This document shows, piece by piece, positions 1 to 10,859 of a stretch of 64,000 nucleotides of DNA. A program made the translations under genes and the position numbers. The first letter of the stretch is position 1; each line of letters begins with the position of its first letter. Location of the stretch: NCBI GenBank assembly GCA_963693085.1, contig OY856412.1, forward strand, positions 348,250,457 to 348,314,456. Reading direction: 5' to 3'. Source of the DNA: Alisma plantago-aquatica. Taxonomy: Eukaryota > Streptophyta > Magnoliopsida > Alismatales > Alismataceae. A model generated the notes under the pieces. The model was not told where the DNA came from, made no database searches, and saw only the letters and a program-made list of their open reading frames with translations.

Positions 1-80
1 TAGAATTGCATCTTTTTGACCCGCACCCACGAGACCCAAACCCGCAACGACCCAACGCACCCACCCGTTTGACAAGTCTA
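1..80. mobile_element. Terminus of a non-autonomous hAT-like element (cut by window start)
   Basis: The first 80 bases are packed with short ACCC/GACCC-type repeats (acccgcaccc, gacccaaaccc, cgacccaacg, cacccacccg) and stop at gacaagtcta. Read on the minus strand the end is TAGACTTGTCAAACGGGTGG. This subterminal GGGTC-rich organisation is what plant non-autonomous hAT elements show, and it resembles the complete element at 6111-6593. The other end and the 8-bp duplication are outside the window, so the class is inferred. Confidence 0.5.
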
Positions 81-389
81 GTCTAGATGCACATAGAAAA
101 TGATATTTCCCAACCGCCTTTTCTCCTCCTTTATTGCTTTAGTGTCTGGTTGCCTAAACTCACATTCCATCAACCTCATAATGTGCTTCACTACCTTTAT
201 GGGGAAGTCATTTTGGAGTCCTCAGAATTGGTAGTACAAATGATGAAGAGAAGCCAAGGTGATTGCCATTACATAGTGTGATTCACGTTGAAGCTGACAA
301 TGAGAACCCCTTCGACATCTAAATTATATGCCTAATTCATTTTTGCAATCATTTGATATTGTTAGATAGCCTACAAATTTTGATCGATT
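81..389. other. Unassigned intergenic DNA
   Basis: No gene, repeat unit or element end was recognised. A 64-codon open frame at 87-281 has no recognisable domain and is not supported by any signal. Confidence 0.4.
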
Positions 390-403
390 ACTTCTCCAAT
401 TGA

Positions 404-680
404 GGACAAGTTGCGTGAGAGCCGACTCATATGGTACGGACATGTGCAACGCAAACCGACTAATGTGCCTATACGAAGCAATGTTATTGAGTCAAGCACA
501 ATAAATAGAAGAATAGGAAGGCCTAAATTGACATGGGATGAACTTATAAAGAGAGATTTTGAATCTCTACATCTCAACCAGAATATGGCCCATGATAGAG
601 CTGAATGGAAACGAAGGATCCAGTTAGCCGACCCCAACATAGTTGGGACTAAGGCTTAAATGATGATGATGATGATGATG
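404..680 (+). mobile_element. 5'-truncated LINE (3' end of ORF2 plus ATG-repeat tail)
   Basis: A 277-bp insertion flanked by a perfect 14-bp target duplication ACTTCTCCAATTGA at 390-403 and 681-694. Frame 411-659 reads as the extreme C-terminus of a plant LINE reverse transcriptase protein: the motifs RLIWYGHVQRKP and GRPKLTWDELIKRDFESL are the usual tail (WxGHVxRR ... GRPKxTWxExxxxDL) of these ORF2 proteins. The stop codon is followed at once by an ATGATG... microsatellite tail (660-680), as in plant RTE-like LINEs, instead of poly(A). Extreme 5' truncation, 3' simple-sequence tail and variable-length duplication are the products of target-primed reverse transcription. The copy cannot move by itself. 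Confidence 0.85.
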
Positions 681-694
681 ACTTCTCCAATTGA

Positions 695-3600
695 TACTTC
701 ATGAAACGGATTCCTTCTAGATAATATAAACGGGTTTGTTGTAAAAGAGTTCTGATGCATAAAACCTTTCCTGAGTATGCTCACGCCTCTCTTATTGAAG
801 CGTCGTGATGGCAACAATGCCTTCAAAAATTTGTTCAGTAGAATGAATATGGTGATCAAGGGCATCCACCCCTCCATACGATTTAATCTCGAATACAACA
901 ATTGCATAGGCTCGACCAAGAGTCGATGAGGAGAGAGGCTTGAAGCAAATGAAAGAAGAAGCATAAGCCATGACTAGAGACATGATGTGGCTACTGTAGA
1001 GGCTCAATGAAAAAGACCAAGGTGGATAGCCATGTAGACCCAAGGAGGACTAGTGTACGCAAATGATGACAAGGACAAGACAGTAAAAGGAGATGTCAAA
1101 GCAAGGTGGAGAATGGGTGTTGGGCTTGGGCGCCAAAGGTGTCAGGGTTCGATACTACACAAATACCAAGGGGCAATGTTGCACTTTAAAGTCCCACTCA
1201 GTTGGGACTTTTTTGTCATAGGAGTAAAGTATTCTTTCTATTTTTGCATAACAGACGTAAGATTCTAGTTGTTAGTAGAATTTAAAGCCTACCCTATACA
1301 AAATTACGCAAGCCAAACACAGCCTAATTACCTAACCGAGAAGAAAATCAAATAACTAGTAAAAGATAGAACTTACAACTAGGTACTTGAAACAACTAAT
1401 TTGGACCTTGGGAATTAACTTAAAAAATCAAAATGACTATTCAATTACTAATCGAGTTGATTGGAACTCTCACAAGGGTTGTCAAGACGGATCTATAGGT
1501 TCTCCTACACTACCAAAGGCCAGGGGTCATTGATAGTCCAAAATCTCATGGGTTGGAGGGTAAGAACCCATAGTTACGGTGGGCTTGTTAATACCTTAGC
1601 ATTTTAATTCCCAACCGTTAGCAACACCTAATACCTTACCTATTGTCATCTAGACTCTATCAACACATCGTTAACATCAGCATGCTAATGTATCAGTTAT
1701 ACATATCATGCCACGATATTACATATAAAATTTAGTATTAGGATCATTTGGTCATCCAACCAAATACCCAAACTATACAACATAATACTTTGGTATAAGG
1801 GTTCAACATGGTATTGCCATGTATCATGATTCATGACCAAGATCATTAGAGTACCAACCACGACCTAGGGTTCCTAAACTAAGAGCAAGTTATGAACCAC
1901 AAGATTATGTTCGTGTGTTCAGTTATAAATAGTGTTCTGGTCTGATATGCAAACTCCATTCATTGATCGAGTTCGTAGCATTCAAATCTCACAAGGTTAG
2001 ATACTAAAGTCCTCAATATTGTACAACTTGCACAAGGTCGCACGTGCATGTTATTAACGTTATAGTCCACACCCATAGTCATCAATCTTAATATCTAAGC
2101 TACAACAATACTAGACATGTAATTACATGGCTATTTTACCATTTTCATTTGTTTGGGTCTTCCAATTAAAAAATTTCATACAAAACTAGCATTGACTAAA
2201 AGGATAAGAATCACATTTCAAAGTATTGATACAATGATTCCATTTGATAGTTCTTAGTTTTCCAATTCTATAGAGTACTTTTTAAAAAAAATTGGCAATT
2301 CATTCATCTTGTTGCCATGAGGTTTCAAACTTGTGGCCCTCGGTCATGCAACATCAACTTTACCACTCGGATGCCACTGCATTGGCAATTCTGTAGAGTA
2401 TTAGACTACTTGAATGACATATATTGAATATGTAGTATATTTTACAGGGATTTTAGAAGATTTCCCTTTAATCGGAAGAAACATGTGTCGATTCAAGAAT
2501 CTAAGCTCTAAGAACGACCACATGGCAAATAGTATATGTTCCCCACTTTTACCCACAGTTTTGGCTTCAATTGCCTCATACCAGCTCAACCATCTAGTCA
2601 ATCGAACATGGGTAGGCTTGATCCAATGGCCCGATGCTCCATCTCCTCGTTGAGTTTTTTGTCATTGTGTGACCTTGTTCCGATGTGTTGGACCCACAAA
2701 CAAGGACCTCTGACCAGCCACGGAAGGGATCCATGACTTGTCACCATTGCTTGGGACTGTAAATGGTTATGTTGTGGTGCAGTCTAAGAGGCTAGCTTGC
2801 TGCTAGGGTCAGATCCATACAAAAGTCACCACTATCGTGAAGGTGAACAATATGACTAAGGAGGGGTTGAGAGCATCTACTCCACGGATCTTGTGTTCCC
2901 AAGAGTTTTGTACAACTCTTCAAACGCCATATAAGAATGAATTTACCGTATAAGAGAGGTGGTGTCATCTATAGGTGTTGTTTTTTATTTGTGTGGTGTT
3001 AAAGATGGTGTTGTCTCAAACTCAATAAGTTTGTCAGAGCTTCACTTTGTGATGGTGATGGTGTCAAGACGTTATTAAAATCAGGACTTAAAAGAGTCTC
3101 ATTGAGTTTAGGTGAATATGGGGATCCCGTTGGTAGTTAGTGTGACGTAGCTCCTTATTTTCCATGATGACAATTGCAAAAACCCCGAGTCTGAAGGTTG
3201 AAGACGACCTTTATTTCTCCAGTTTCACATGGCCATTTTACAGTGTTTGTTTCAGCAATCAAAAGAAAACCAAGGGTCATAAATAATTGGTTAGGGTTAG
3301 ACTATATATATTTGTACACAAACCCTAACTAGATTTTGTCATAAACTTCAACAAAAATTAGCCCAAAAAAATCATTTTGCATTAAATGATAAGACATAAG
3401 AGAATTTACATTTAATTAATGCTATCTATTATAAAAATATTTCCAAAATTTCACTAAAAATCTATTTCATATCCATGAAGCTCCATTTCAAATTCATCAC
3501 ATTGATAAGAAGCATAAGGACATAAGGGCAACACCCTTGAGGTGAGTTTCTGGTTGCCTTACCTCAAGGCATACAATTCCAATTCCTTGAGGCACGGCAC

Positions 3601-4065
3601 ATGGTTTTTATAACCATGACGAAAACAAAGTAAATCACATACCAAAGTCATATTACAACATATTGATGTATAATGTACAATTGTACATCAATATTTGTTT
3701 TCTTGCCCCACCTATTGCTTGGATGTCAAATGTAGTAAACTAGTATCATTCAAGTCAGATTGGCGTAGCAAGAAAGCATGTGTTGTTAGTTGTTACTTTC
3801 TTTTCCAACTTTACCTTTATACCCCTCCCTCAACCGAAATTGATAATCAACCTCCGCACTCTTGCATTCCTCCTCCAATTGTGCCATCATTAGTCATCAC
3901 AACCGTGCCACAACCAACCATGTTCCTCCCCTTCTTCCTATTAAGATTGTTTGTCGCCTGTCCCTCCACTAGCTAGTTAAATATGGTTGGACAAGAGAGA
4001 GAACAAATTGCCGCCTTGCAACCAACTATATTTGTAGCATCACTTGCTATTGTTTGATTGATGAT
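695..4065. other. Unassigned AT-rich DNA, no supported gene
   Basis: Open frames are all short (under about 100 codons) and none shows a domain I recognise. Frames near 792-1043 (minus), 2414-2653 and 3695-3976 have neither splice-site nor motif support. A small stem with 9-bp arms (aaagtccca/tgggacttt) sits at 1188-1211. Short inverted words TTAGGGTT/AACCCTAA occur near 3290-3330 and CCTTGAGGT/ACCTCAAGG near 3535-3575. I see nothing else. Confidence 0.4.
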
Positions 4066-4167
4066 TATCTTCTATCTCCTACGTCATCAACCCTCTTTAA
4101 ATTGGCCTAACTCCTTTATCTTCTATCTCCTACGTCATCAACCCTCTTTAAATTGGCCTAACTCCTT
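4066..4167. repeat. 51-bp tandem duplication (2 copies)
   Basis: Bases 4066-4116 (tatcttctatctcctacg... ctcctt) are repeated exactly at 4117-4167. The preceding words ttgattgatgattatcttct recur at about 4229-4248, so the duplication is part of a slightly larger reiterated stretch (4050-4300). No coding role is seen. Confidence 0.85.
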
Positions 4168-4599
4168 GCTTGGTTGCTATGAAGAGCAGAAAGTTGCTAT
4201 GCATGGGTATCGTCACATCCTATTATTGGATTGATGATTATCTTCTACTGTGTTAATGGAAGAAGGGCATGAAGTTGGTTGCATGGGTATTTTTGCTAAG
4301 AGGCGTTTTACAAAGAAAAATACTATCAAATGTTTGTGGTTGAGATGTTTTTGGTTGTAGTGACTAAACATATCTAGAAGGAACGCGTAATACATTGTTT
4401 CCATGACTTCTCTCTTATAACCTTTGTTTTTATATGCATTTCACTAGTTCTTCTAATGGATTCCAAAAGCCACAAAGTTGTGGAGATTTTACAATGTATT
4501 AGGCTAGTGTATCCATATGCTTTTACAATGGACTCGATATGTCTCCCAATTAAAATGTAATAAAAAGAGTACATCTTCGGTAATCAGCATCAAATCAAT

Positions 4600-4830
4600 G
4601 AATAAGATATCGACGATATGGTCGATATACCGACCGGTATACCAATATCGATGCCATCGATCATCGGATCACACAAATGTGTCGTTGGGATTGCAAATAT
4701 CGGTAAACCGATGGACTTACCGGTAAAACCGCCCAATATCGGCAAATATCAAGGGTGCCGCTACAAAATGGCCCACTTAAAGGCGGTATCGGCGGTATGC
4801 TGTCCCGACATACCGGTATTTACAAACCTA
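4600..4830. repeat. CGATAT/ATATCGG-rich subterminal-type repeat region
   Basis: About 230 bp dense in gatatcg, ccgatat, ccggtat and atatcgg words in both orientations. Such clustered direct and inverted short motifs are typical of transposase-binding subterminal regions of plant DNA transposons. It lies directly 5' of the decayed hAT gene (leader exon ends 4914) and may be its 5' subterminal region. No matching 3' end was found beyond the hAT gene, where the copia element sits, so this is inference. Confidence 0.45.
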
Positions 4831-4834
4831 TTGC

Positions 4835-4914
4835 TGCTGCTGCTGTTTGAGTGGAGAAACTTGGAGATTTTAGGCGATTTCTTTCCTCAAAGCTCAAATC
4901 AGCCCTAATCAAGG
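4835..4914 (+). other. Probable 5' leader exon of the hAT transposase gene
   Basis: A CTG-rich leader (tgctgctgctgctgtttgag) runs to aatcaag|gtatgttttc, a good plant 5' splice site at 4914/4915. It is followed by a very AT-rich ~730-bp intron ending tttttttgcag at 5643. The next exon opens the BED-finger coding region. The exon has no conserved coding sequence; its start is not defined. Confidence 0.5.
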
Positions 4915-5643
4915 TATGTTTTCTTAATTTTTTTTCATTTCTCAACATTTCCAACCTCTCCCCTCTCTATTTCCTTCTATTTTCACCATAGAAGTTCTCC
5001 AAAGTTCTCTATATATACCCAAATCCTAGATCTAATTCAAAAAACTTAGGATTAATGCTATTTAACAATAGATCTATGATTATATTATGTAGATCTACTA
5101 ATGTATCACTAGATCTAATACTATTAATTAATATTATCATATAATTTCACTAATTAATATTAAATTCGTAATAATACAATAAGTACTATTAGTAATAAGT
5201 ATCTAACTTAGGTTTAGTAGAAGAAGTTGTACCAAATACTAATATGAACAAATACAAACAAAAATATAGTACAAATATTTATATTTTTCGTTTTTTCATT
5301 TATTAAAAATGTTGGAAAAAAAAGCCTTTTTGTTTTTTTTCTACAGAAATGTGTTAGTGTTATATAAGATGGAATGAGTACGTTTAACACATCACTTGCC
5401 TTAATACTAGATAAATGTCAGATTTTATATTTTTTTAAATACATTTCAGACTTTTATTTTTTATTTAACATTTTTTCTTGTTAATAAATCTTAAAAAATA
5501 GTGTTTGATTCTATAAATACATGTAGCATTTATACACTTAAAGTATTGTTTTTTATTCTATAATGCATAAAATAGATTAATTTCTTGCAACTTAATGGGT
5601 TATTGATTTCATACACCTAATTTTTGTTTGTCTTTTTTTGCAG

Positions 5644-6110
5644 TGTTGACTTTTGAGAAATTGTCATCAAACGAGGGTGAGGGTGCTGGGGCCAGTAATG
5701 TTGGAGCTAAGGATGTGGATTTTGCATGGAATCACTGCATGCCTCTTGACAGGATTAGGGGAAAGATAAAAGAAGACAATTGGTGGAGGGGATTACTAGA
5801 TTTAACCGTCACATTACTGGTGGTGACAAAAATGTGGCAATGTGCCAGAGGTGTCCCCAAAGTGTTAGGGATGATTTCAAGAAACTTATGGGTGCAAAGA
5901 AACAAAAACAACAAAAGATGAAGGAGGATGACAAGGCTTACACAGATACATTATTTGATGTTAGGCCCACAGGTTCTTCTGTTGAATATGATGATGATAT
6001 TGGATATACTCCTGAATGTGATACAGCTTATTCACATCGTATGTATAGACGTGCTATCAGAGAATCTTGCATAAGTGAGTGGGAAAGGGAGGAGGCAGCT
6101 CGAATTACAA
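5644..6110 (+). pseudogene. hAT transposase, N-terminal BED-finger exon (frameshifted)
   Basis: This is the first coding part of a hAT-superfamily transposase, the nuclear enzyme that cuts and pastes hAT elements by binding their ends. The BED-type zinc-finger layout is visible: DFAWNHCMPLDR, then after a frame change near 5760-5790 GITRFNRHITGGDKNVAMCQRCP, then VRDDFKKLMG followed by a Lys/Gln-rich stretch and an acidic linker. The first Cys pair expected before GITRF is not readable in either frame, so the finger is broken. The exon is interrupted at 6110 by a nested hAT element. What follows at 6602 is already the later catalytic core, so the DUF659 segment that should carry the first catalytic Asp seems to have been deleted. 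Inactive relic. Confidence 0.8.
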
Positions 6111-6593
6111 TAGGACTGTAAATGGGTAAGGGTAGAACCGAGGACCCGCAAATTCAGACCCTTAAAAACCCGTCACAGGTCTACACTTTTCTACCCGTAG
6201 ACCCGTAGACCCTTGGACCCGCATATAAGCAGGTCTACTGATGGGTATGCTTGGACCCCAAAACTATGACAATGACTACAAATATTTAAACAATTAATTC
6301 CATCAATCATCCATCTATAAAGTATTGCATGTTAATATCCTACATAATAGCAATATCTCATGGTATTAACATATAAATAACAGACGTAATTTTTTTACAT
6401 AAATAATATAATGTTTTATATATAACCACTTACCTACATACTCGCACCGCATACCCGCTACTATTACATGTATGGGTATGGTGCGGGTCTAAATTTTTAT
6501 AATGCGGATCTAGAACCGAAACTGGGCCCGCCAAGCTTAATTGGGTATGGGTATGGCTAGACACACACCATACCCACATCGTTTACACCCCTA
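6111..6593. mobile_element. Non-autonomous hAT element 1 (483 bp) nested in the hAT gene
   Basis: The element is bounded by perfect 8-bp target duplications AATTACAA at 6103-6110 and 6594-6601, diagnostic for hAT. Its terminal repeats are TAGGACTGTAAATGGGTA and, read inward from the right end, TAGGGGTGTAAACGATGTGG (TAGGRSTGTAAA shared). Subterminal sequence is full of GGGT/ACCC words (gacccgta, ggacccgc, gggtatgg). It encodes nothing and depends on a hAT transposase in trans. Confidence 0.92.
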
Positions 6594-6601
6594 AATTACA
6601 A

Positions 6602-7247
6602 GGAGGTATGGGCCATCTGGTGCAAGTGAATGTTTCCGCCTTCAATAATGAAGAAACATCTGGTATACTGGACACCATGTGCAGCCCAATGCATAGACCT
6701 CATTCTTAAGGACATGGGCTCAATTGATTTCATCAAATATGTTGTCATTGATGGTAGGTTGATTATGGGATTCATCTACAACCATTCTTTTCTGCTAAAT
6801 GCAATGAGGCGACCTGAGTACTGTGGTGGTGATCTAATTAGAACAGGGGCAACTAGATTTGCAACAAATTTTCTTGCCTTACATCGTTAAATTCCAAAAA
6901 TGATGGACTTAGGAGGCTCTTCAATGGAGTGGAGTGGACCTCCATGAAGGAGCACAACACCCCAGTTGGCAAAAGAATTGAGGAGTTGTTTGCCAGCCGA
7001 CTTTTTTGGAATAAGGTTACTAGAGTGTTGCGAATAATGGAACCCTTTGTCAATGCCTTTCCTATATAATGCAAAGTATTGAGGCTGGTAGATGGTGACA
7101 AAACTACAACAATGCCTTTCCTATATGATGCAATGACATCAATGGTGGACAATATCAAAGAAGCAGCTCCTAGGTCCAATGAGTAATACATAAAAATTTA
7201 TGAGAATCATTGGACAAATATGCTTTTGCATTCATTGCATAAAGCAG
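6602..7247 (+). pseudogene. hAT transposase, catalytic-core segment (frameshifts, stops)
   Basis: Continues the hAT gene after nested element 1. Frame 6630-6890 contains the conserved core block HLVYWTPCAAQCIDLILKDM ... GFIYNHSFLLNAMR ... LIRTGATRFATNFLAL, a signature of plant Ac-like hAT transposases (W-PCAAHC-DL, F-YNH--LL, R-A-TRFATSFL). After a stop at 6888 the homology goes on in other frames: GLRRLFNGVEW, KRIEELFASRLFW, then LRIMEPFVNAFP, VDGDKTTTMPFLYDAM, IYENHWTNMLLHSLHKA. The exon ends at aaagcag|gtatat (7247/7248), a usable 5' splice site, with the matching 3' site taacag at 7346. The gene kept its exon structure but has several stops and frame changes. Confidence 0.85.
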
Positions 7248-7346
7248 GTATATATATCAATTATATTCTAACTTCTAAATTATTGATCTAACTCATAGTC
7301 AACAAATAAAATGCCATTCTTATTTCCTTATTTAAATTTGTAACAG

Positions 7347-7383
7347 CTTACTATTTGAATCTGAGTATCCAATACTCACAAAC
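7347..7383 (+). pseudogene. hAT transposase, short exon part before nested element 2
   Basis: After the 3' splice site at 7345-7346 the frame reads AYYLNLSIQYS, the AYYLNP-IQY block preceding the hAT dimerisation region. Bases TCACAAAC at 7376-7383 are the left target duplication of the nested element. Skipping the element restores a continuous frame into 8102 and beyond, which shows the exon was intact when the insertion occurred. Confidence 0.8.
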
Positions 7384-8093
7384 CATACTTGTCAAGGCGG
7401 CCGCCTAAGCGGCAAGGCGTCCCAGGGATGCGCCTAGGCGAGGACGCTTTATTTATAATGCTACAGTGACCTAGTTTTGTGGGTCTAGTTGTATATTCAC
7501 TTATTTTAATGTTTGATATGGCTACACCAATGTTCAAAATTAATAGCGTTGCCTATTTTATGTGCCAAATATCACTTTCAATTAGATCTAATACTCTTTT
7601 TTGGGTTTGACTGGATCTAATACTCTTTTTTTTGTTTGACTGGATCTAATACTCTTAGTACACATTTGATTTTTCTTAGTTTGCACCTTCAATTCAGATT
7701 GTATTAAGTAGTTATGCTATGAAGGATAGTGATTACATGCTTAATACTTGTAGCTATGTATGATAATAAATATATATTAATTTGTTGATCACTCTCTTAC
7801 ATTCTTTCTAATAATTCTTTTTGTGTCCTTGACATTATTATCAATGATAATATATTAATAATGTAATTGGTTATTTTTTCATACAATAAAATATATATAT
7901 GGAGAGATCGACCATAAATTTGTAGATAACTACATATATAACTATACAATGTGTATATGAATGGGGAAAAACCATGACACGTGCATATATACATAAAATA
8001 TATACATAATTTTTTTAAAGGTCGCTTAGGCGACGCCTAGGCGCAAGGTGTCCAGCCCCAACATCGTGTCGCCTTGCCGCCTTAACAAGTATG
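7384..8093. mobile_element. Non-autonomous hAT element 2 (710 bp) nested in the hAT gene
   Basis: Perfect 8-bp target duplication TCACAAAC at 7376-7383 and 8094-8101. Terminal inverted repeats are CATACTTGTCAAGGCGG and CATACTTGTTAAGGCGG (one mismatch in 17). Subterminal regions carry repeated gcctaggcg, gccgcctaagcgg and aggcgacgcctaggcg words in both orientations. The interior is AT-rich and non-coding, with a short internal duplication of ggatctaatactctt near 7585-7660. Confidence 0.93.
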
Positions 8094-9086
8094 TCACAAA
8101 CACTGGGCTTGAATGCGACTCTAATGAATGCAGTGAGAGATGCCACTAACAAGTTCATTACCTCTCCAGAAGAACGATTGCTAGTGTTGGAAGAGGTATA
8201 TAACTATATAACTTACATTCTTAATTTCCTATTAGTCTTTACTTTGATTTCATCATCTCAATATCGTAAATATTATTTTTGTAGTTGCGCCAATTTCGTG
8301 AAAGCAATGGATGCTTTGGCCATCCAAACGCGGTTGTAGACTGCGAGGCAGGTGATCCTTGTGAGTGGTGGGTTTGGAATGGAACATGTGCCCCCCATTT
8401 AAGAAAAGTGGCTATTTGCATCCTTGCTCAAACAACATCTGCAGGGGAATGTGAAAGAAATTGGAGCACTTTCAATCTGATACACTCGAGGAGAAGGAAC
8501 AGGCTTGGGGCAAACAGGCTTGGGGCAAACAGGTTGAGGGATCCATATATATATGTTCACTACAACATGCAGTCAAGGGCTAGAGCAATACGAGATGCCA
8601 ACTACAAGGAAGTGGATTTTGTTGTTGTCCATGATCCCATTGACACCGCATATACTTTCAACCCTAAAAGACATAGAGGACTGGAGGAAGATTCAAAAAA
8701 TCCTTTAGAGGAATGGATGATTGAGATAGGTCGTCCTGTTCTTGATAATTTAGATGGACGTCCAAATCCATATATAGAAAAGCAATTTGATGCAAATAAT
8801 AGTGATGATATTATTATCGATACCCCGCCTGAAAGACTTGATCCTGAAGCTGCACATGTTAATATTGATATGGAAACCAATAGAGAAGTGGAAGAACAAT
8901 TAGGTAGCTCAGATTTTTCTTCTTCTACATCTGGTTCCAAATCTAAGTCTAATGATGGTGGCAATGATAGTGTTAATCACAGCCAACGCTCTCCAGAATA
9001 TCCTCCAATTGTTGATCCTTAAAATGATGACTGGCCTTATGTTAGTCATGTTACTAGGGCTGCACCTCCACCTGAATAGGAATATC
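8094..9086 (+). pseudogene. hAT transposase, C-terminal dimerisation region
   Basis: Exon part 8094-8195 (LGLNATLMNAVRDATNKFI ... LVLEE) is followed by an 89-bp intron (gtatataact ... ttttgtag) and the exon from 8285. The latter contains the hAT C-terminal dimerisation domain: CEWWVWNGTCAPHLRKVAICIL, SAGECERNWSTF, RRRNRL, YVHYNMQSR. This domain mediates transposase multimerisation. A 15-bp in-frame duplication gives RLGANRLGANRL at 8505-8540. A Ser/Asp-rich acidic tail follows and stops at 9020-9022; the same frame goes on past this stop and a second one at 9076-9078 into 9845 onward. The exon is interrupted after 9086 by nested element 3. Confidence 0.88.
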
Positions 9087-9836
9087 CAATGTATCAGAAA
9101 GCGGGAAGCGGGAGGCGTGCGGACAGTACCCTGTAACCGATTAAGCGGTAGGCGGGCGATTAAGCGGGCGGTTTTTGAAAAAGCGGGTGTCTAAATTTTT
9201 TATATTTTTATACAAAATTACATGTATGTGTATATAAAAAAAATTATAAGAAACTTCTATACATATCTAATCAGCAAATCAGTAATTAACTAAGTATTCA
9301 TCAATACTTAGTATTAATCAGTATCTATAATCACTAAAATCAGCAAGCAGATCAGTAATTGTAAATAACAAACTATGAATTGTTGAATTAAAGTAATCAC
9401 TAAAGTAATACTAACCAATAGTACCAATCATTAATCACTGAAAGCAGCAAGGAAATCAGTAAAACTAATCATGCATTACTAGTATAATAGAGCAATAGGA
9501 TATTTACTTAGATGCATTACAGCAATACCCAATTATTACAGCTTACACACAAAGTATGCATTCTAAATTAGGACTAGCTATATCATAGAACATTTAATGT
9601 ATACAAGTTTCATATATTATAGTCAACACTACTTGGACCATGTAATTAATTAATGTTAGATGCTTACATTAGGATTTTTAAACAAAAGCGGGAAAAAGCG
9701 GGTGAGGCGGGCAAAAAACGGGCGATTATGTTCAAAACGATTAAGCGGGCGTTTAGGGGCTAAATTAGGCGGATGAGGGTCATGGGCGCTTAAGCGGCCA
9801 CTTAAGCAGCCCGCCTAGCCATTTTTTAATTCACTG
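9087..9836. mobile_element. Non-autonomous hAT element 3 (750 bp) nested in the hAT gene
   Basis: 8-bp target duplication GGAATATC at 9079-9086 and 9837-9844. Ends are CAATGTATCAG and (from the right, inward) CAGTGAATTAAAA, sharing CARTGWAT. Both ends carry many gattaagcgggcg, aagcggg and ggcgggc motifs; the middle is AT-rich and non-coding. The terminal and subterminal motifs differ from those of the other two nested elements, so it belongs to a third family. Confidence 0.85.
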
Positions 9837-9844
9837 GGAATATC

Positions 9845-10104
9845 CCATGGCTGACAAAACATTTCAAAGGAGAAAAACTCAAACTTGGAAAGATTACAGC
9901 GGTGCACCTCCACCACAGCCACAATACCAGCGTCAAAGTGATTATTATTCTGATCTTGCTGATTCAATGGATACCATGAGCATATTTGATTCTCAATCAC
10001 AACATTCATTCGGAGATATGTTATTTGGGCAGACACTTCCATATCCATCTCAGTTCCAACATGGGTATTCTGGATATCAAGTTGAGCCACCACTAAGATT
10101 ATAA
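9845..10104 (+). pseudogene. hAT transposase, C-terminal tail
   Basis: Once nested element 3 and one duplication copy are ignored, the frame of the preceding exon continues here (MADKTFQRRKTQTWKDYSG, then a Gln/Tyr/Ser-rich segment to VEPPLRL and a stop at 10102). Low-complexity tails of this kind are common at the end of plant hAT transposases. It has no catalytic role. A frame at about 10500-10622 (VYEEHVVSYNKSYRSC...) may be a further, displaced part of the tail. Confidence 0.6.
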
Positions 10105-10128
10105 TTAGAAGTAGGTTTGGGATATCAC

Positions 10129-10238
10129 GAAGCATACTCTGTCTGTAGCCCTTATGGATGCTTTCGGGTGAACACCGAAGCATACTCTGTCTGTAGCCCT
10201 TATGGATGCTTTCGGGTGAACACCGAAGCATACTCTGG
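10129..10238. repeat. 48-bp tandem repeat (2.3 copies) behind the hAT tail
   Basis: The unit starts gaagcatactctgtctgtag and begins at 10129, 10177 and 10225. The first two copies are identical and the third is partial. The period is a multiple of three and the repeat is open in one frame (peptide EAYSVCSPYGCFRVNT twice), as expected if it arose within the coding tail of the hAT gene. Confidence 0.85.
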
Positions 10239-10624
10239 TGATGGAGGTCAAACATGGAGGGGTGGGCATACTACAGTTTACCCTATTGTCGGTGTACCAT
10301 TACAATCTCCTTTTCGTCAACGTCAAGCTTCTCGAGCATAGGCACCTGCTCATGCTTCTACTCAACCTCAAGCTCCTCGAGCATGGGCACCTCTCGCTTC
10401 TACTCAACCTCCATTCGTTTCAACAACCAAGGAAAAATATTTCAAAGATTTGGAAGAACTTTTTCCAAAGTTTGGATGATACAATTTGCCAATCTTGAAG
10501 TGTATGAGGAGCATGTTGTTTCATACAACAAGTCTTACAGAAGTTGCATGACACAGGAGCAATATGTGGCCCATATCAACAACATAATGTATAGAGATCC
10601 AGCGCGCCACTCAACATACAACTG

Positions 10625-10812
10625 ATGTGAGTTAGTAATTTACTATGTTGTTATATTATAGATATATTGTGTTACTGTGCTATTTACTTGATGTTTTACT
10701 TTTAGTCCCATATTGCTCACTTGTAATGATGTCGCTACTCTCATTAGCTATATTAGAGACTATCCTGCAACCTGTTTTACTCACTGAATAAACAATTTCC
10801 TTTCTCTTTAGA
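10625..10812 (+). repeat. Possible 5' LTR remnant of the copia element
   Basis: About 190 bp between the end of hAT-like sequence and the primer site. It contains AT-rich sequence and would have to be the 3' part or whole of the LTR. The usual TG...CA ends are not clear and there is no second LTR to compare with, so the limits are a guess. Confidence 0.35.
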
Positions 10813-10825
10813 TGGTATCAAGAGC
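10813..10825 (+). other. Primer binding site (tRNA-iMet type)
   Basis: tggtatcaagagc matches the plant retrotransposon primer site TGGTATCAGAGC, complementary to the initiator tRNA-Met 3' end, with one extra A. It places the 5' LTR boundary at about 10812 and the orientation as plus. Confidence 0.75.
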
Positions 10826-10859
10826 AGGTTCTTTTTTTTCCCCACCCACCCGTCCGAAA

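Noticed and set aside
1188..1211. Stem followed by T run, like a bacterial terminator
   Set aside because: The context is plant nuclear DNA with no gene upstream; a short stem of this kind is expected by chance.
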